Assembly (NCBI GenBank): GCA_025057315.1
Contig: JANWXW010000163.1
Span: 1 to 64,000 of the forward strand
Source: Myxococcota bacterium
GTDB lineage: Bacteria > Myxococcota_A > Polyangia > Palsa-1104 > JAEUJZ01
DNA: 64,000 nt
Direction of reading: 5' to 3'
The notes beneath the pieces were generated by a model. It worked only from the letters and a program-made list of their open reading frames with translations. It had not been told where the DNA came from and did no database searches. The first letter of the stretch is position 1, and each line of letters begins with the position of its first letter. Position numbers and translations under genes: made by a program. Shown in pieces: positions 10,104-18,509 of the stretch.

Positions 10104-10366
10104 AGCAGATCAGCAGGGGGAGGCTCGTCTGTTTGCCGAGGGTGGTGCTGTTGGTGCTCTTACGGGCCTACCAGGTGCTGATCTCCCCCCTGCTTCACCA
10201 GCTGTTCGGCTCCGCCTGCCGCTTCGAGCCGAGCTGCTCCGAGTATGCGGTACAGGTGGTGCGGGCCCAGGGCGTGGCCCGGGGGATGCGCCTGGCTCTG
10301 CTTCGCTTGTGTCGCTGCCACCCTTTTCACCCAGGGGGCTACGACCCGCCGCCGACAAGGAGTTGA
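10100..10366 (+). CDS. yidD: Membrane protein insertion efficiency factor YidD
   Basis: YidD assists YidC-dependent membrane protein insertion. From GTG 10100, whose GTGA overlaps the rnpA stop, the protein is 88 residues long. An amphipathic N-terminal segment (LLVLLRAYQVLISPLLHQLF) is followed by the family block 'ACRFEPSCSEYAVQVV' and 'CRCHPFHPGGYDPPP', with three conserved Cys. TTG 10082 is a possible longer start but less likely given the coupled GTGA. Confidence 0.93.
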   Translation: MKQISRGRLVCLPRVVLLVLLRAYQVLISPLLHQLFGSACRFEPSCSEYAVQVVRAQGVARGMRLALLRLCRCHPFHPGGYDPPPTRS

Positions 10367-10372
10367 GCGTCC

Positions 10373-12100
10373 ATGGAGAAGCGAACGCTGCTGGCCGTGG
10401 TCCTCTGCATGGCCACCCTTTTTATCTGGTACCAGCTCTTTCCGCCACCTGCCCCCCCGCCTGCTCCCCAAGCCCCACCGGCTGTTGGGAACCAGACCGC
10501 CGGGACCGCCTCCGCCCCCCCGTCTGCTCCCTCAGGTGAGGCCCCTCCGCCCCTACCGCCGGAGCAGCTCATCCAGGTGGAGATGCCCGGACGATACCGC
10601 GCCGTGGTCACCAGCTACGGCGCGGGCCTCAGGAGCTTCGAGCTGCTGAACCCCAAGTATTTTACCAAGGACCTGCGCCGCATGGTGCTCCGGCCGGGCG
10701 CTCGGCATCCCGAGATGGACCGGCGTCAGACCGATGGGCCTACGGATCTGGTCACCAGCTACCGGCCATCGCTCGGCATTCGTCTGCGGGGGCGGGACTT
10801 CAAGGTTCCGGATGTGCTCCAGCAGGCATGGTCTCTGTCGGAAGACACCACGCTGCCGGATGGCGGACGGCGGCTGGTATACACCTGGCAGTCTGCCGAG
10901 GTCGCGCTCAGAAAGACGCTCGTGTTTGCCCGGGAGAACTACCAGGTGGCGATGACGGTGGAGGTGAAGAACCTCAAGACCACACCTGTCAACCACCACC
11001 TCGAGGTGGGTCTGGAGGGGTTTCAGGATCCGAGCCAGAAGCCGGGCGGCATCTTCTCGGCCCGCGTCACGCAGAACGAAGCGGCCTGGGATCGCTCTGG
11101 GACCATGCAGAGCGCAGGCCTGGAGGCGCTGCTGGAGCGGGTTCCACCGGACAAGCTGCGCGGAGACCTGCGCTGGATTGCCATCGCGCAGCCTTACTTC
11201 ATCCTGGCCGTGGCGATGCCCTATGGGGACAAGATTGGGGACAAGCAAGGGCGGGCCTCGGCCGAGGCCAACGGCCTCATCAGCGTCTCGGCTGAATACA
11301 GCGAGCGAACCCTGGCCCCCGGGGAGACAGCGGTCTACCCGGTCACGGTCTACGCCGGCCCCAAGCTGCCTGAACTCTTGGATGCGGTGGGGGTGGGGGA
11401 GCAGACCGGGGCGCTCGCCACAGCCATCAGCTACAGCACCTTTCCGGTGTTGGGCTGGCTCGCCGAGCCCTTGGTGCGGCCCCTGCTCTGGATCATGCGG
11501 CGGCTTCATGCGGCCACCGGGAGCTGGGCCCTGGCCATCGTGCTGCTCACGATGCTGGTCAAGCTGATCACCCTCTATCCGACCCACAAATCGATGAAGT
11601 CGATGAAGGCCATGTCCGAGTTGCGGCCGGAGATCGAGGCGATCAAGGCTCGGTGCGGGGACAACAAAGAGAAGTTCAACCTGGAGATGATGGCCCTCTA
11701 CAAGCGGCATGGCATCAACCCCCTGGGGGGATGCCTGCCCATCCTGGTGCAGATGCCCATCTGGATCGCGCTGTACGCCATGCTGAGCAGCGCGGTCGAG
11801 CTGTACCGCGAGCCCTTCATCACGCCGCGCTGGATCGCCGACCTGACCCTGGCGGATCCTTACTTTATTCTTCCGCTCGCCACGGGCGCGTTGATGTACC
11901 TCCAGACCAAGCTGTCGCCGCCGCCGGCCGACCCGCAGCAGAGGATGATCTCGAACATGATGCCCATCCTCTTCACGGTCTTTAGCCTGTTCCTGCCAGC
12001 GGGCCTGACGCTCTACATCCTGACCAACACGCTCCTGAGCATGATCCAGCAGGCAGTTCTGAACCGCAGCAAGCCGGCCCTGGGTCGGGCCAAGAAGTAA
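10373..12100 (+). CDS. yidC: Membrane protein insertase YidC
   Basis: The 575-residue Oxa1-family insertase begins MEKRTLLAVVLCMATLFIWY, the first membrane segment. A Pro-rich linker (about 25-60), a large periplasmic beta-domain (about 65-340) and a C-terminal hydrophobic core follow, with 'GSWALAIVLLTMLVKLITLYP', 'GGCLPILVQMPIWIALY' and 'LPAGLTLYILTN'. The long periplasmic domain is the Gram-negative form, indicating a cell with an outer membrane. It lies 6 bp after yidD and 12 bp before mnmE. Confidence 0.97.
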   Translation: MEKRTLLAVVLCMATLFIWYQLFPPPAPPPAPQAPPAVGNQTAGTASAPPSAPSGEAPPPLPPEQLIQVEMPGRYRAVVTSYGAGLRSFELLNPKYFTKDLRRMVLRPGARHPEMDRRQTDGPTDLVTSYRPSLGIRLRGRDFKVPDVLQQAWSLSEDTTLPDGGRRLVYTWQSAEVALRKTLVFARENYQVAMTVEVKNLKTTPVNHHLEVGLEGFQDPSQKPGGIFSARVTQNEAAWDRSGTMQSAGLEALLERVPPDKLRGDLRWIAIAQPYFILAVAMPYGDKIGDKQGRASAEANGLISVSAEYSERTLAPGETAVYPVTVYAGPKLPELLDAVGVGEQTGALATAISYSTFPVLGWLAEPLVRPLLWIMRRLHAATGSWALAIVLLTMLVKLITLYPTHKSMKSMKAMSELRPEIEAIKARCGDNKEKFNLEMMALYKRHGINPLGGCLPILVQMPIWIALYAMLSSAVELYREPFITPRWIADLTLADPYFILPLATGALMYLQTKLSPPPADPQQRMISNMMPILFTVFSLFLPAGLTLYILTNTLLSMIQQAVLNRSKPALGRAKK

Positions 12101-12112
12101 CGGCGGGTGGCC

Positions 12113-13471
12113 ATGTCGACGCCCCGAGCGACGATTGCAGCCATCGCCTCGGGAGTGGGCGGCGGGATCGGCATCATCCGCGTCAGTGGGCCGCTGGCTG
12201 AAACCATCGGCGCGCGCATCTGTACCCCCTGGCCGCAGGTGGTCGAAAGCCATCGCATGTACCCGGGGTGGGTGGTCCGACCAGGGGAGGGTGGGGCTCC
12301 CCTGGATCGGGTGATGTTCTGCCTGATGCGGGGACCTCGCTCGTACACGGGGGAGGACGTGCTGGAAATTTACGGCCACGGGGGGCGGTACAACATGGCG
12401 CAGCTTCTGGGGGTGGTGCTGGAGGCCGGGGCGGAGATGGCCGCTCCAGGGGAGTTTACGCGCCGGGCCTTTCTGGCCGGGAAGCTCGACCTGACCCAGG
12501 TGGAGGCCGTGGCCGCATCCGTGGGCGCCCGGTCGGAGGCAGAGCTGCGCCAGGCCCGGCGGCAGCTCCATGGAGAGCTGGGGGCGGTTGTGCGCGAGAT
12601 TCGCCGACGGGTCGTGTCCCTGCTTGGCCAGCTGGAGGGGGCGCTGGACTTTCCGGACCTGGAGGAAGATTCCGCTCTGCTCAGCCAGCTCCGCAGCGAG
12701 ATCGAACGCCTCGAGCCCGAGGTGGAGAAGTGGGCAAGCGGCTTCCGCTGGGGAGGCCGGGTGCTGAGCCAGGGGCTGTACTTGGCGGTCGTCGGACAGA
12801 CGAACGCGGGCAAGTCGAGCCTGGTGAACGCCCTGTGTGGGATGGAGCGGGTGCTGGTCGACGCCCAGCCGGGCACGACGCGGGATTACGTCGAGGTCCA
12901 TACCAGCTGGGATGGCTTGGAGGTGACCCTGGTAGACAGTGCGGGGTACCGGACGGGAGAGACCGAGCTGGAGCAGCAGGGGCTGCGCCTAGCCCGTGCG
13001 CGGTGGGCCCAAGCAGACCTTCTGCTCCTCGTGGTGGATGGAACCCGGGGGCTGAACCCAGAAGACCACCAGCTGATGGCCTCGCCGGGCCCCCCTTGCC
13101 TCGTGGTCTGGAACAAGCTCGACCAGCATCTATGCCAGGATCCGCCGTCGGGGCTGTCCCATCCGCTGGTGCGGTGCTCCGCCCTGTGTGGGTGGGGCCT
13201 GGACGAGCTTCGCAAGCAGGTGCTGGCGATGCTGGCACCTCAGCGCGAAGACCCTGGGCTCTTGGTCACCAGTGCCCGGCAGGCGCACCTGTTTGGCGAA
13301 GCAGCTGCTGCGCTGGGCCGCGCCCGAAGCACGTTGGGAGAGGGGATGGATCCGGCGCTGGCGGCTGCGGATCTCCGGATCTGTGTGGCGCGTCTGGGGG
13401 AGATCACGGGGGAGGAAGCCTCGCCGGCGGTGTTGGATGCGATCTTTAAGAAGTTCTGCGTGGGCAAGTAG
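12113..13471 (+). CDS. mnmE: tRNA modification GTPase MnmE
   Basis: MnmE with MnmG makes the 5-carboxymethylaminomethyl (or taurine-like) modification at tRNA wobble uridine. From ATG 12113 (MSTPRATIAAIASGVGGG) it has 452 residues. An N-terminal formyl-THF-binding domain is followed by the helical domain. The inserted G domain has G1 GQTNAGKSS, G2/G3 'TTRDYVE' and 'DSAGYR', and G4 'NKLD'. The C-terminal catalytic FCVGK corresponds to the usual FCIGK. The partner mnmG normally lies next to it but is not in this window. GTG 12107 is an alternative start two codons upstream. Confidence 0.97.
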   Translation: MSTPRATIAAIASGVGGGIGIIRVSGPLAETIGARICTPWPQVVESHRMYPGWVVRPGEGGAPLDRVMFCLMRGPRSYTGEDVLEIYGHGGRYNMAQLLGVVLEAGAEMAAPGEFTRRAFLAGKLDLTQVEAVAASVGARSEAELRQARRQLHGELGAVVREIRRRVVSLLGQLEGALDFPDLEEDSALLSQLRSEIERLEPEVEKWASGFRWGGRVLSQGLYLAVVGQTNAGKSSLVNALCGMERVLVDAQPGTTRDYVEVHTSWDGLEVTLVDSAGYRTGETELEQQGLRLARARWAQADLLLLVVDGTRGLNPEDHQLMASPGPPCLVVWNKLDQHLCQDPPSGLSHPLVRCSALCGWGLDELRKQVLAMLAPQREDPGLLVTSARQAHLFGEAAAALGRARSTLGEGMDPALAAADLRICVARLGEITGEEASPAVLDAIFKKFCVGK

Positions 13472-13488
13472 GCGTGGGGGAGGGGCCC

Positions 13489-14181
13489 TCAGAGGCAGAG
13501 GAGGCGGGGGGTGTTCAGGCTGCCGGACACCTGGCAAGTCCGATGGGGGCCGCGGAGCTCTCCCTGGATGTTCTGGGGCGTCCCAGAGGCGGTGACGGCC
13601 AGCTCCAGGGGGGAGTTTTCGCCGCTCTGGTACGTCAGGCGCAGGTCGAGCTGGACTGCCCAGGAGGTCGTGTTCACCTCTCCGGTCCGGATCTCATACT
13701 GGGCCACGCCTTTGTAGGTTCCAAACAGCGGAAGCTGGGCGGTCAAATCGAGCCGACCCTGTCCATGCAGGATCACCTGGGTGGGGGAGCTCCGGGTGGC
13801 GGCCAGGGACAGGTGCTGAAGCACCAATTCCAGCGAGACATCCCGGGTTTCTGGGGGCGGCTCGATGGTGCAGGCGGGGGTGACCAGGTCGAGGCTCTGC
13901 CCCTCGGGCCTGGCCACATAGCACACGGTGCAGGTGCTGCCCGGCACGTCCCTACAGTGGGCGGTGGACTGCGGCCGGACGCCAGAGGCGTGGGCCTGGA
14001 CGGAGCTGACGATCAGCTCACTCTGCTGCAGCATGAGCTTGCTGATCTCCATCTCGAACCGCTTTTCTTGTTCGCGTACGCTCGTGTTGACGGTTTCGCT
14101 GAACCCGCAGCCGGACGACAAGGCGATGGCGAAGCCCAGAAGCGATTCGGTGAGGGAGAAAGGGCGCAGAAATCGATGCAT
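13489..14181 (-). CDS. Predicted lipoprotein of unknown function
   Basis: From ATG 14181, which has a perfect GGAGGTGAAC ribosome site, the protein is 230 residues. The signal peptide (MHRFLRPFSLTESLLGFAIALSS) ends at a Cys in 'SSGCGFSE', consistent with a lipoprotein. A short coiled-coil-like stretch (VREQEKRFEMEISKLMLQQ) follows, then a Cys-containing region 'CRDVPGSTCTVCYVA'. The C-terminal half is probably beta-rich, with 'ILHGQGRLDLTAQLPLFG' and 'WAVQLDLRLTYQ'. I recognise no family. It is inserted on the opposite strand between mnmE and rsmG, where mnmG often lies. It converges with mnmE and diverges from rsmG. Confidence 0.75.
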   Translation of the reverse strand: MHRFLRPFSLTESLLGFAIALSSGCGFSETVNTSVREQEKRFEMEISKLMLQQSELIVSSVQAHASGVRPQSTAHCRDVPGSTCTVCYVARPEGQSLDLVTPACTIEPPPETRDVSLELVLQHLSLAATRSSPTQVILHGQGRLDLTAQLPLFGTYKGVAQYEIRTGEVNTTSWAVQLDLRLTYQSGENSPLELAVTASGTPQNIQGELRGPHRTCQVSGSLNTPRLLCL

Positions 14182-14242
14182 GTTCACCTCCAGAGCTTCT
14201 TTCGTCGACAGACTGGGAGGCTCCCTTGAGGGCGGTGCCTGC

Positions 14243-14872
14243 ATGAATGCCTGCATGAATGTCGAGCGACTGCGTGCGGGGGCCGCCCGTCTGGGACGGA
14301 CGCTGGATGCCTCGACGCTGGATCGGTTTGCGACCTACTTCCGTCTTCTGTCTCTGTGGGGCCACCGGATCAACCTGACTGCCCACCGCGATGAGCACGC
14401 GGTCGTGACGCACCACTTCCTGGATAGCCTGGTGGTGGTGGACACACTGCCCCCGCTGGAGCCAGGACGCAGCGTGGTGGATGTAGGCAGTGGGGCCGGT
14501 TTCCCGGGAATGGTGATTGCCCTTCTCCGGCCCGATCTTCGGGTGACCCTGGTGGAGCGCGTCCAGAAGAAGGCAGCGTTCCTGCTCACGGTCAGCAGAG
14601 AGCTGGGTGTGAGCGTGGCGGTCCGGGCCTGTGATGTCAGCAAGGTGGAGGGACCTTATGATGTGGCGGTGTCCCGGGCTGCATTTCGACCAGCACTGTG
14701 GATTCCCGTGGGGGAGCGCCTGGTGGCCGCAGGAGGGTGGGTGTTTGTGATGCTGGGGGGGCGGTCGCCGCTGCCGCCTCCTCCTGCTGGATTTATCGAG
14801 GAAGTCAACAAGACCTACGATGTAGGAGGAGGGGCGCGGCGGATTCTGCGCTGGCGGCGCAGCCCCTTCTGA
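14243..14872 (+). CDS. rsmG: 16S rRNA (guanine-N7) methyltransferase RsmG
   Basis: RsmG methylates G527 of 16S rRNA. The protein has 209 residues from ATG 14243. An N-terminal helical part holds 'LSLWGHRINLTAHRD' and 'HHFLDSLVVVD', and the Rossmann motif I is VDVGSGAGFPG. 'VERVQKKAAFL' is the family's RNA/AdoMet loop. The 5' end has an exact 12-bp tandem duplication (14238-14261) that doubles the start, giving MNAC then MNV, so ATG 14255 is equally plausible. It lies immediately upstream of the two parS-like sites, as in ancestral rsmG-parA-parB loci. Confidence 0.93.
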   Translation: MNACMNVERLRAGAARLGRTLDASTLDRFATYFRLLSLWGHRINLTAHRDEHAVVTHHFLDSLVVVDTLPPLEPGRSVVDVGSGAGFPGMVIALLRPDLRVTLVERVQKKAAFLLTVSRELGVSVAVRACDVSKVEGPYDVAVSRAAFRPALWIPVGERLVAAGGWVFVMLGGRSPLPPPPAGFIEEVNKTYDVGGGARRILRWRRSPF

Positions 14873-14908
14873 CAAGCCCTGCCGTCCACGGGATGGGGTT
14901 GGTGTGGA

Positions 14909-14924
14909 TGTTCCACGTGGAACA
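14909..14924. promoter_or_regulatory. parS: parS-like centromere site 1
   Basis: TGTTCCACGTGGAACA is a perfect 16-bp palindrome matching the chromosomal ParB-binding consensus (TGTTTCACGTGAAACA type). It lies 36 bp past the rsmG stop, a classic position near the origin. Confidence 0.85.
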
Positions 14925-14942
14925 AATCCACAGCGAGGTTGA

Positions 14943-14958
14943 TGTTCCACGTGGAACA
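14943..14958. promoter_or_regulatory. parS: parS-like centromere site 2
   Basis: This is a second exact copy of TGTTCCACGTGGAACA, 18 bp after the first. It is embedded in a longer 20-bp palindrome, GATGTTCCACGTGGAACATC. Two sites this close would nucleate ParB spreading and SMC loading. Confidence 0.85.
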
Positions 14959-15408
14959 TCTGGGCGCCCCTCGCTCACCTCGTCCACGACAAAAAGGCCC
15001 GACCCATCATATTGGCTTGATTCCAGGTCGACATCCTCACGGTTCCTGACCGTGGGCCCCTGCAGGAGCTGCTGGAGTCCCCCTGGGGGAAAAACCATCC
15101 GGGGGGGACAAGAGCCAGAACGGCAGGGCTCACACTCCCACCCTGCTGCAAGCCGCCGCAGTGCTTCCGCCTCGTCCCGGTGAAAAACCTCGCCAAGACA
15201 GGCGACCTCAACCTTGGCCGACGCCCCTTCGTCAAACCTGATACTCGGGAGGGCGGTGAAGAGCCCACCACAGAACAGAGTCTCAAAGAGGGTGAAGGTG
15301 GGGAGCCGACCGGGTGCAAGATCGCCACCTGGGACGAGCCCAGCCTTCACACCTGGAGGGCGGAATGTTGACCGCCCAGCAACCAGCATCTATCATTCAG
15401 CATTCGGA
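14959..15408. other. 450-bp gap after parS without a convincing gene
   Basis: This stretch lies where parA-parB would be expected. A minus-strand frame of up to 194 codons (14805-15389) and a short plus-strand frame (15180-15371) are open. Their third codon positions are not GC-biased like the real genes, neither has a good ribosome site, and the first runs through both parS sites. I see no ParA or ParB motif in any frame and no terminator. It may hold the promoter of the regulator at 15409. Confidence 0.5.
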
Positions 15409-17469
15409 GTGCCCTTGCCCAAACAGAGCCTTCTTCTCGTCGATGGGGACACCCGATCCCTGCGACTCCTTGAGGTGAGCCTCAAGAAGGCAGGCTATCA
15501 GGTCACCACTGCCATCAACGGCGCCGATGCGCTGGCGAAGATGGAGACCGCAACCCCAGACCTCATCATCTCCGACACCCACATGGCGGAGATGGACGGC
15601 TTCGAGTTCTGCAAGCGCCTCAAGCAGAACCCGGCCTGGGCAAACATCCCGTTTATTTTCCTCACCGAGCAGCGCGATGTCGAGGACAAGATCCACGGGC
15701 TAGAGCTTGGCGTCGACGACTACCTGACCAAGCCCATCTATCTGAAAGAGATCGTCGCGCGCGTGCAGATCCTGCTGGAAAAGCACCAGCAACGCGGTGA
15801 CCCGCGGCGGGGCAGCGAAGGAAAGACCCAGTTCCATGGGTTGCTGCGCGACATGGCCGTTGTGGATCTCATCCAGACGGTGGAAATCGGCCGCAAGTCC
15901 GGAGTCATCCGCTGTACAGGCAAAGACGGCCGCACCGGGGCCATCTACTTTCGCAATGGCAAGGTCATCGACGCCGAGGTGGGCAAGCTCTCTGGCGAGG
16001 ACGCGGTGTACCGGCTGCTCCTCTGGACCGAGGGAGAGTTCGACGTCGAGTTCAAGAACATCCGGCGGCGGGACGTGATCGAGCTGTCGTCCCAGGGGCT
16101 GCTCATGGAGGGCATGCGCCGCCTGGACGAGTGGAGTCGTCTCTGTGAACAGCTTCCGCCCTTGGAGTCCGTGCTCGAGGTCGACACGCACGCGCTGGCC
16201 GAACATCTGCACGAAGTTCCCGATGAGGTGAACGGCGTCCTCCGGTTGTTCGATGGGCGGCGCACGATCCTGGATGTGGTGGATGATTGTGAGTTCGGCG
16301 ACCTGGAGGCCCTGGGGATCATCGCGAAGCTCTACTTCGACGGCCTGATTGTGCTTCCACCAGGCCTTCCTCCCAGACGGCAGGAGGAGCCCCGGCCGGT
16401 GGAGCCCGTGCCCGAGATCACGGTGGAGGAAGAGGCAGACTCCACGCCCTTGGTGAATCGGGGCACCGGGAGCGCCCGCACTGCGGACGCGGGCAATGTC
16501 ATCCGGTTCCCGTCTACGCGGGTTGCAGCCGGTGCTCCTGCCAGCTGGGAAGCACAGGTCTGGCCCACGACACGGGCCGGGCCTGGTGGCTGGCAGATGC
16601 CGCAGGTCGCCCCCAACGACATGCTCCAGCCCGTGGCAGGGGAGACGAACTATATCCCCCGGCCGGAGCCCATTGTCCCGATCCAGCCGCCCGTCATCAT
16701 CCAGCGCGAGGCCCTTCATGCGGCCTCGCCGCAGGAGACCAATGCCCCTGCAGCCGTGGACGAGGACCCCGAGAAGACCGAGCGCATCGAGCTGGCACCC
16801 CCCAACCAGAAGACGCATCGGCCGGTGTTGCCCTATGTCCTGTTCACCGCTCTGGTCTCTGCCAGCCTAGCGCTCGGCCTGCTGATCCTTGTAGAAGGAG
16901 GGCGGCTACACAGACGGGGCCACACCCCGGAGGGGGGGCAGCCAGCTCATCTCCCGGCGGAAGCGGGAATGGCGAGCGCCGGCGCCTCTTCGGTGGGGGC
17001 GCCGCCACGAGCCAAGCCCCCGCCCTTGCTGCACCGGATGGACCTGGCTATGTCTCCCCAGGATGTCGGCAAGGAGGCGCCTCCATCCGCACCACCCCTC
17101 CAGGGCCACGAACCCAGCTCCGACGTCTTGGTGGAACAGGCCCGCACGGCCTATCGCCACGGGTCCCTCCGGCGTAGCAACCAGCTCCTGGCCCGGGTTC
17201 TTGCACAGAGTCCCGACCGGGCCGATGCCCTCGCCCTTCAAGCCCTCATTGCTCTAGGAGAGGGCAAAGAGGCCCGTGCCGCGGACCTGGCACGGAGGGC
17301 CCTGGCCATTGACGACCGCGTGGCCGAAGCACACCTGGTGCTCGGCACCGTGGACCAGGCCAACGAACGCCTCGCTGGCGCCCGCGAGCACTATGAGCGG
17401 TACCTGAGCTTGGCGCCGCGGGGCGAGATGGCCGATGAGGTGCGTGCTGTCCTGCGGCGCCTGCCCTGA
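15409..17469 (+). CDS. Receiver-DUF4388-TPR membrane-anchored regulator
   Basis: From GTG 15409 the product has 686 residues. Residues 5-125 are a response-regulator receiver: acidic D12/D14 in 'LLLVDGD', phosphoacceptor D56 in 'LIISDTHM' and K108 in 'YLTKPI'. A DUF4388 (PATAN-like) domain follows at about 145-330, with 'FHGLLRDMAVVDLIQTVEIG' and 'GAIYFRNGKVIDA'. Then comes a Pro-rich linker, one membrane segment at about 472-494 (LPYVLFTALVSASLALGLLI) and, from about 570, tandem TPR-like helices. This architecture is typical of myxobacterial regulators coupling phosphorylation to protein interactions. The partner kinase is unknown. TTG 15415 is an alternative start. The stop overlaps the spacer to tsaD by only 2 bp. 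Confidence 0.85.
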   Translation: MPLPKQSLLLVDGDTRSLRLLEVSLKKAGYQVTTAINGADALAKMETATPDLIISDTHMAEMDGFEFCKRLKQNPAWANIPFIFLTEQRDVEDKIHGLELGVDDYLTKPIYLKEIVARVQILLEKHQQRGDPRRGSEGKTQFHGLLRDMAVVDLIQTVEIGRKSGVIRCTGKDGRTGAIYFRNGKVIDAEVGKLSGEDAVYRLLLWTEGEFDVEFKNIRRRDVIELSSQGLLMEGMRRLDEWSRLCEQLPPLESVLEVDTHALAEHLHEVPDEVNGVLRLFDGRRTILDVVDDCEFGDLEALGIIAKLYFDGLIVLPPGLPPRRQEEPRPVEPVPEITVEEEADSTPLVNRGTGSARTADAGNVIRFPSTRVAAGAPASWEAQVWPTTRAGPGGWQMPQVAPNDMLQPVAGETNYIPRPEPIVPIQPPVIIQREALHAASPQETNAPAAVDEDPEKTERIELAPPNQKTHRPVLPYVLFTALVSASLALGLLILVEGGRLHRRGHTPEGGQPAHLPAEAGMASAGASSVGAPPRAKPPPLLHRMDLAMSPQDVGKEAPPSAPPLQGHEPSSDVLVEQARTAYRHGSLRRSNQLLARVLAQSPDRADALALQALIALGEGKEARAADLARRALAIDDRVAEAHLVLGTVDQANERLAGAREHYERYLSLAPRGEMADEVRAVLRRLP

Positions 17470-17471
17470 CC

Positions 17472-18509
17472 ATGCGCATCCTGTCCCTAGAATCGTCCTG
17501 TGACGAGACCGCTTGCGCCGTCGTGGAGCCGAACCAGGACGGGACGGTGCGTGTGCTGTCGGATGTGGTGTCGTCCCAGGCGGGTATGCACGGGCGCTTC
17601 GGCGGCGTTGTGCCGGAGATTGCATCGAGACACCATCTGCTCAATATTATTCCGGTGCTGGAGCGCGCCCTCGCCGATGCAGGGGTGGGCTTGGACCGAA
17701 TCGATGGCGTGGCCGTGACGCGGGGGCCTGGGCTGGTGGGGGCCCTGCTGGTGGCATTGCAGGCGGGCAAGGCGATCGCCTATGCACGTGGGCTGCCGCT
17801 GGTCGGCGTCCACCACCTGGAGGGCCACCTGCTGGCCGCATTCCTCCGGGCTCCCGGAGAGAACGACCCGCCCCCGCCCTTTCCCCACCTCGGCCTGCTT
17901 GTGTCCGGTGGGCACAGCTGCCTGGTCCGTGTCGAGGACTTCGGCAGATACCAGGTGCTCGGTACGACCCGCGACGACGCGGCGGGCGAGGCCTTTGATA
18001 AGGTCGCCAAGCTCCTGGGCCTTGGCTATCCCGGCGGACCTGCCATCGACCAGCTGGCCGGACAGGGCTCCCCCACCGCGTTTCGGCTGCCGCGTGCCAT
18101 GCGCGGCCCCCGGGCCGGGCTGGACTTCAGCTTCAGCGGCCTCAAGACCGCCATGGCCGCCCACCTTGCGGCCGGTCCCCCGCAGGACAAAAAGCGGCTG
18201 GCCGATCTCTGTGCCTCCTTCCAGGCGGCCGTGGTGGAGCAGCTGGTGCGCAAGACCGAGCTGGCGCTGACACGTAAGGCCGAAACACCGGAGCGTGCGC
18301 TGGTGCTCTCCGGGGGGGTGGCCTGCAACCGGGGCCTGCGCGCTGCCCTGCGCGACCTGGCGAATCGGCGGGGCCTGCCCTTCTTTGTGGCGCCGCCGCG
18401 GTGGTGCACGGACAACGCAGCCATGATCGGCTGTGCAGGCTATCATCGTCTGCGACGCGGCGAGCGCGCCGACTGGACCCTCAATGCCGCTGCCAGCCTT
18501 CCCCTATGA
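17472..18509 (+). CDS. tsaD: tRNA N6-adenosine threonylcarbamoyltransferase TsaD
   Basis: TsaD is the catalytic subunit for t6A37 of ANN-decoding tRNAs, acting with TsaB, TsaC and TsaE. The 345 residues begin MRILSLESSCDETACAVVE, the ASKHA phosphate-1 motif. Metal ligands H115 and H119 lie in 'VGVHHLEGHLLAA'. 'LVSGGHSCLV' and the C-terminal 'LVLSGGVACNRGLR' plus 'CTDNAAMIG' are also conserved. It starts 2 bp after the receiver-TPR gene and overlaps rsmA by 26 bp. Confidence 0.97.
   Translation: MRILSLESSCDETACAVVEPNQDGTVRVLSDVVSSQAGMHGRFGGVVPEIASRHHLLNIIPVLERALADAGVGLDRIDGVAVTRGPGLVGALLVALQAGKAIAYARGLPLVGVHHLEGHLLAAFLRAPGENDPPPPFPHLGLLVSGGHSCLVRVEDFGRYQVLGTTRDDAAGEAFDKVAKLLGLGYPGGPAIDQLAGQGSPTAFRLPRAMRGPRAGLDFSFSGLKTAMAAHLAAGPPQDKKRLADLCASFQAAVVEQLVRKTELALTRKAETPERALVLSGGVACNRGLRAALRDLANRRGLPFFVAPPRWCTDNAAMIGCAGYHRLRRGERADWTLNAAASLPL

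Noticed and set aside
10553..12901. A 782-codon open frame on the minus strand
   Set aside because: It is antisense to yidC and mnmE, which carry full family motifs, and is His/Arg/Gln-rich as expected for an antisense shadow of GC-rich genes.
12268..13449. A 393-codon plus-strand frame
   Set aside because: Out-of-frame reading of mnmE, dominated by Gly, Arg, Pro and Ala, with no ribosome site.
14805..15389. A 194-codon minus-strand frame across the parS region
   Set aside because: Its third positions lack the GC bias of real genes, it has no ribosome site, overlaps the rsmG end and runs through both parS palindromes. I recorded the gap instead.
17253..17770. Minus-strand frames over the regulator end and tsaD start
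   Set aside because: They lie antisense to well-supported genes and contain no recognisable domain.
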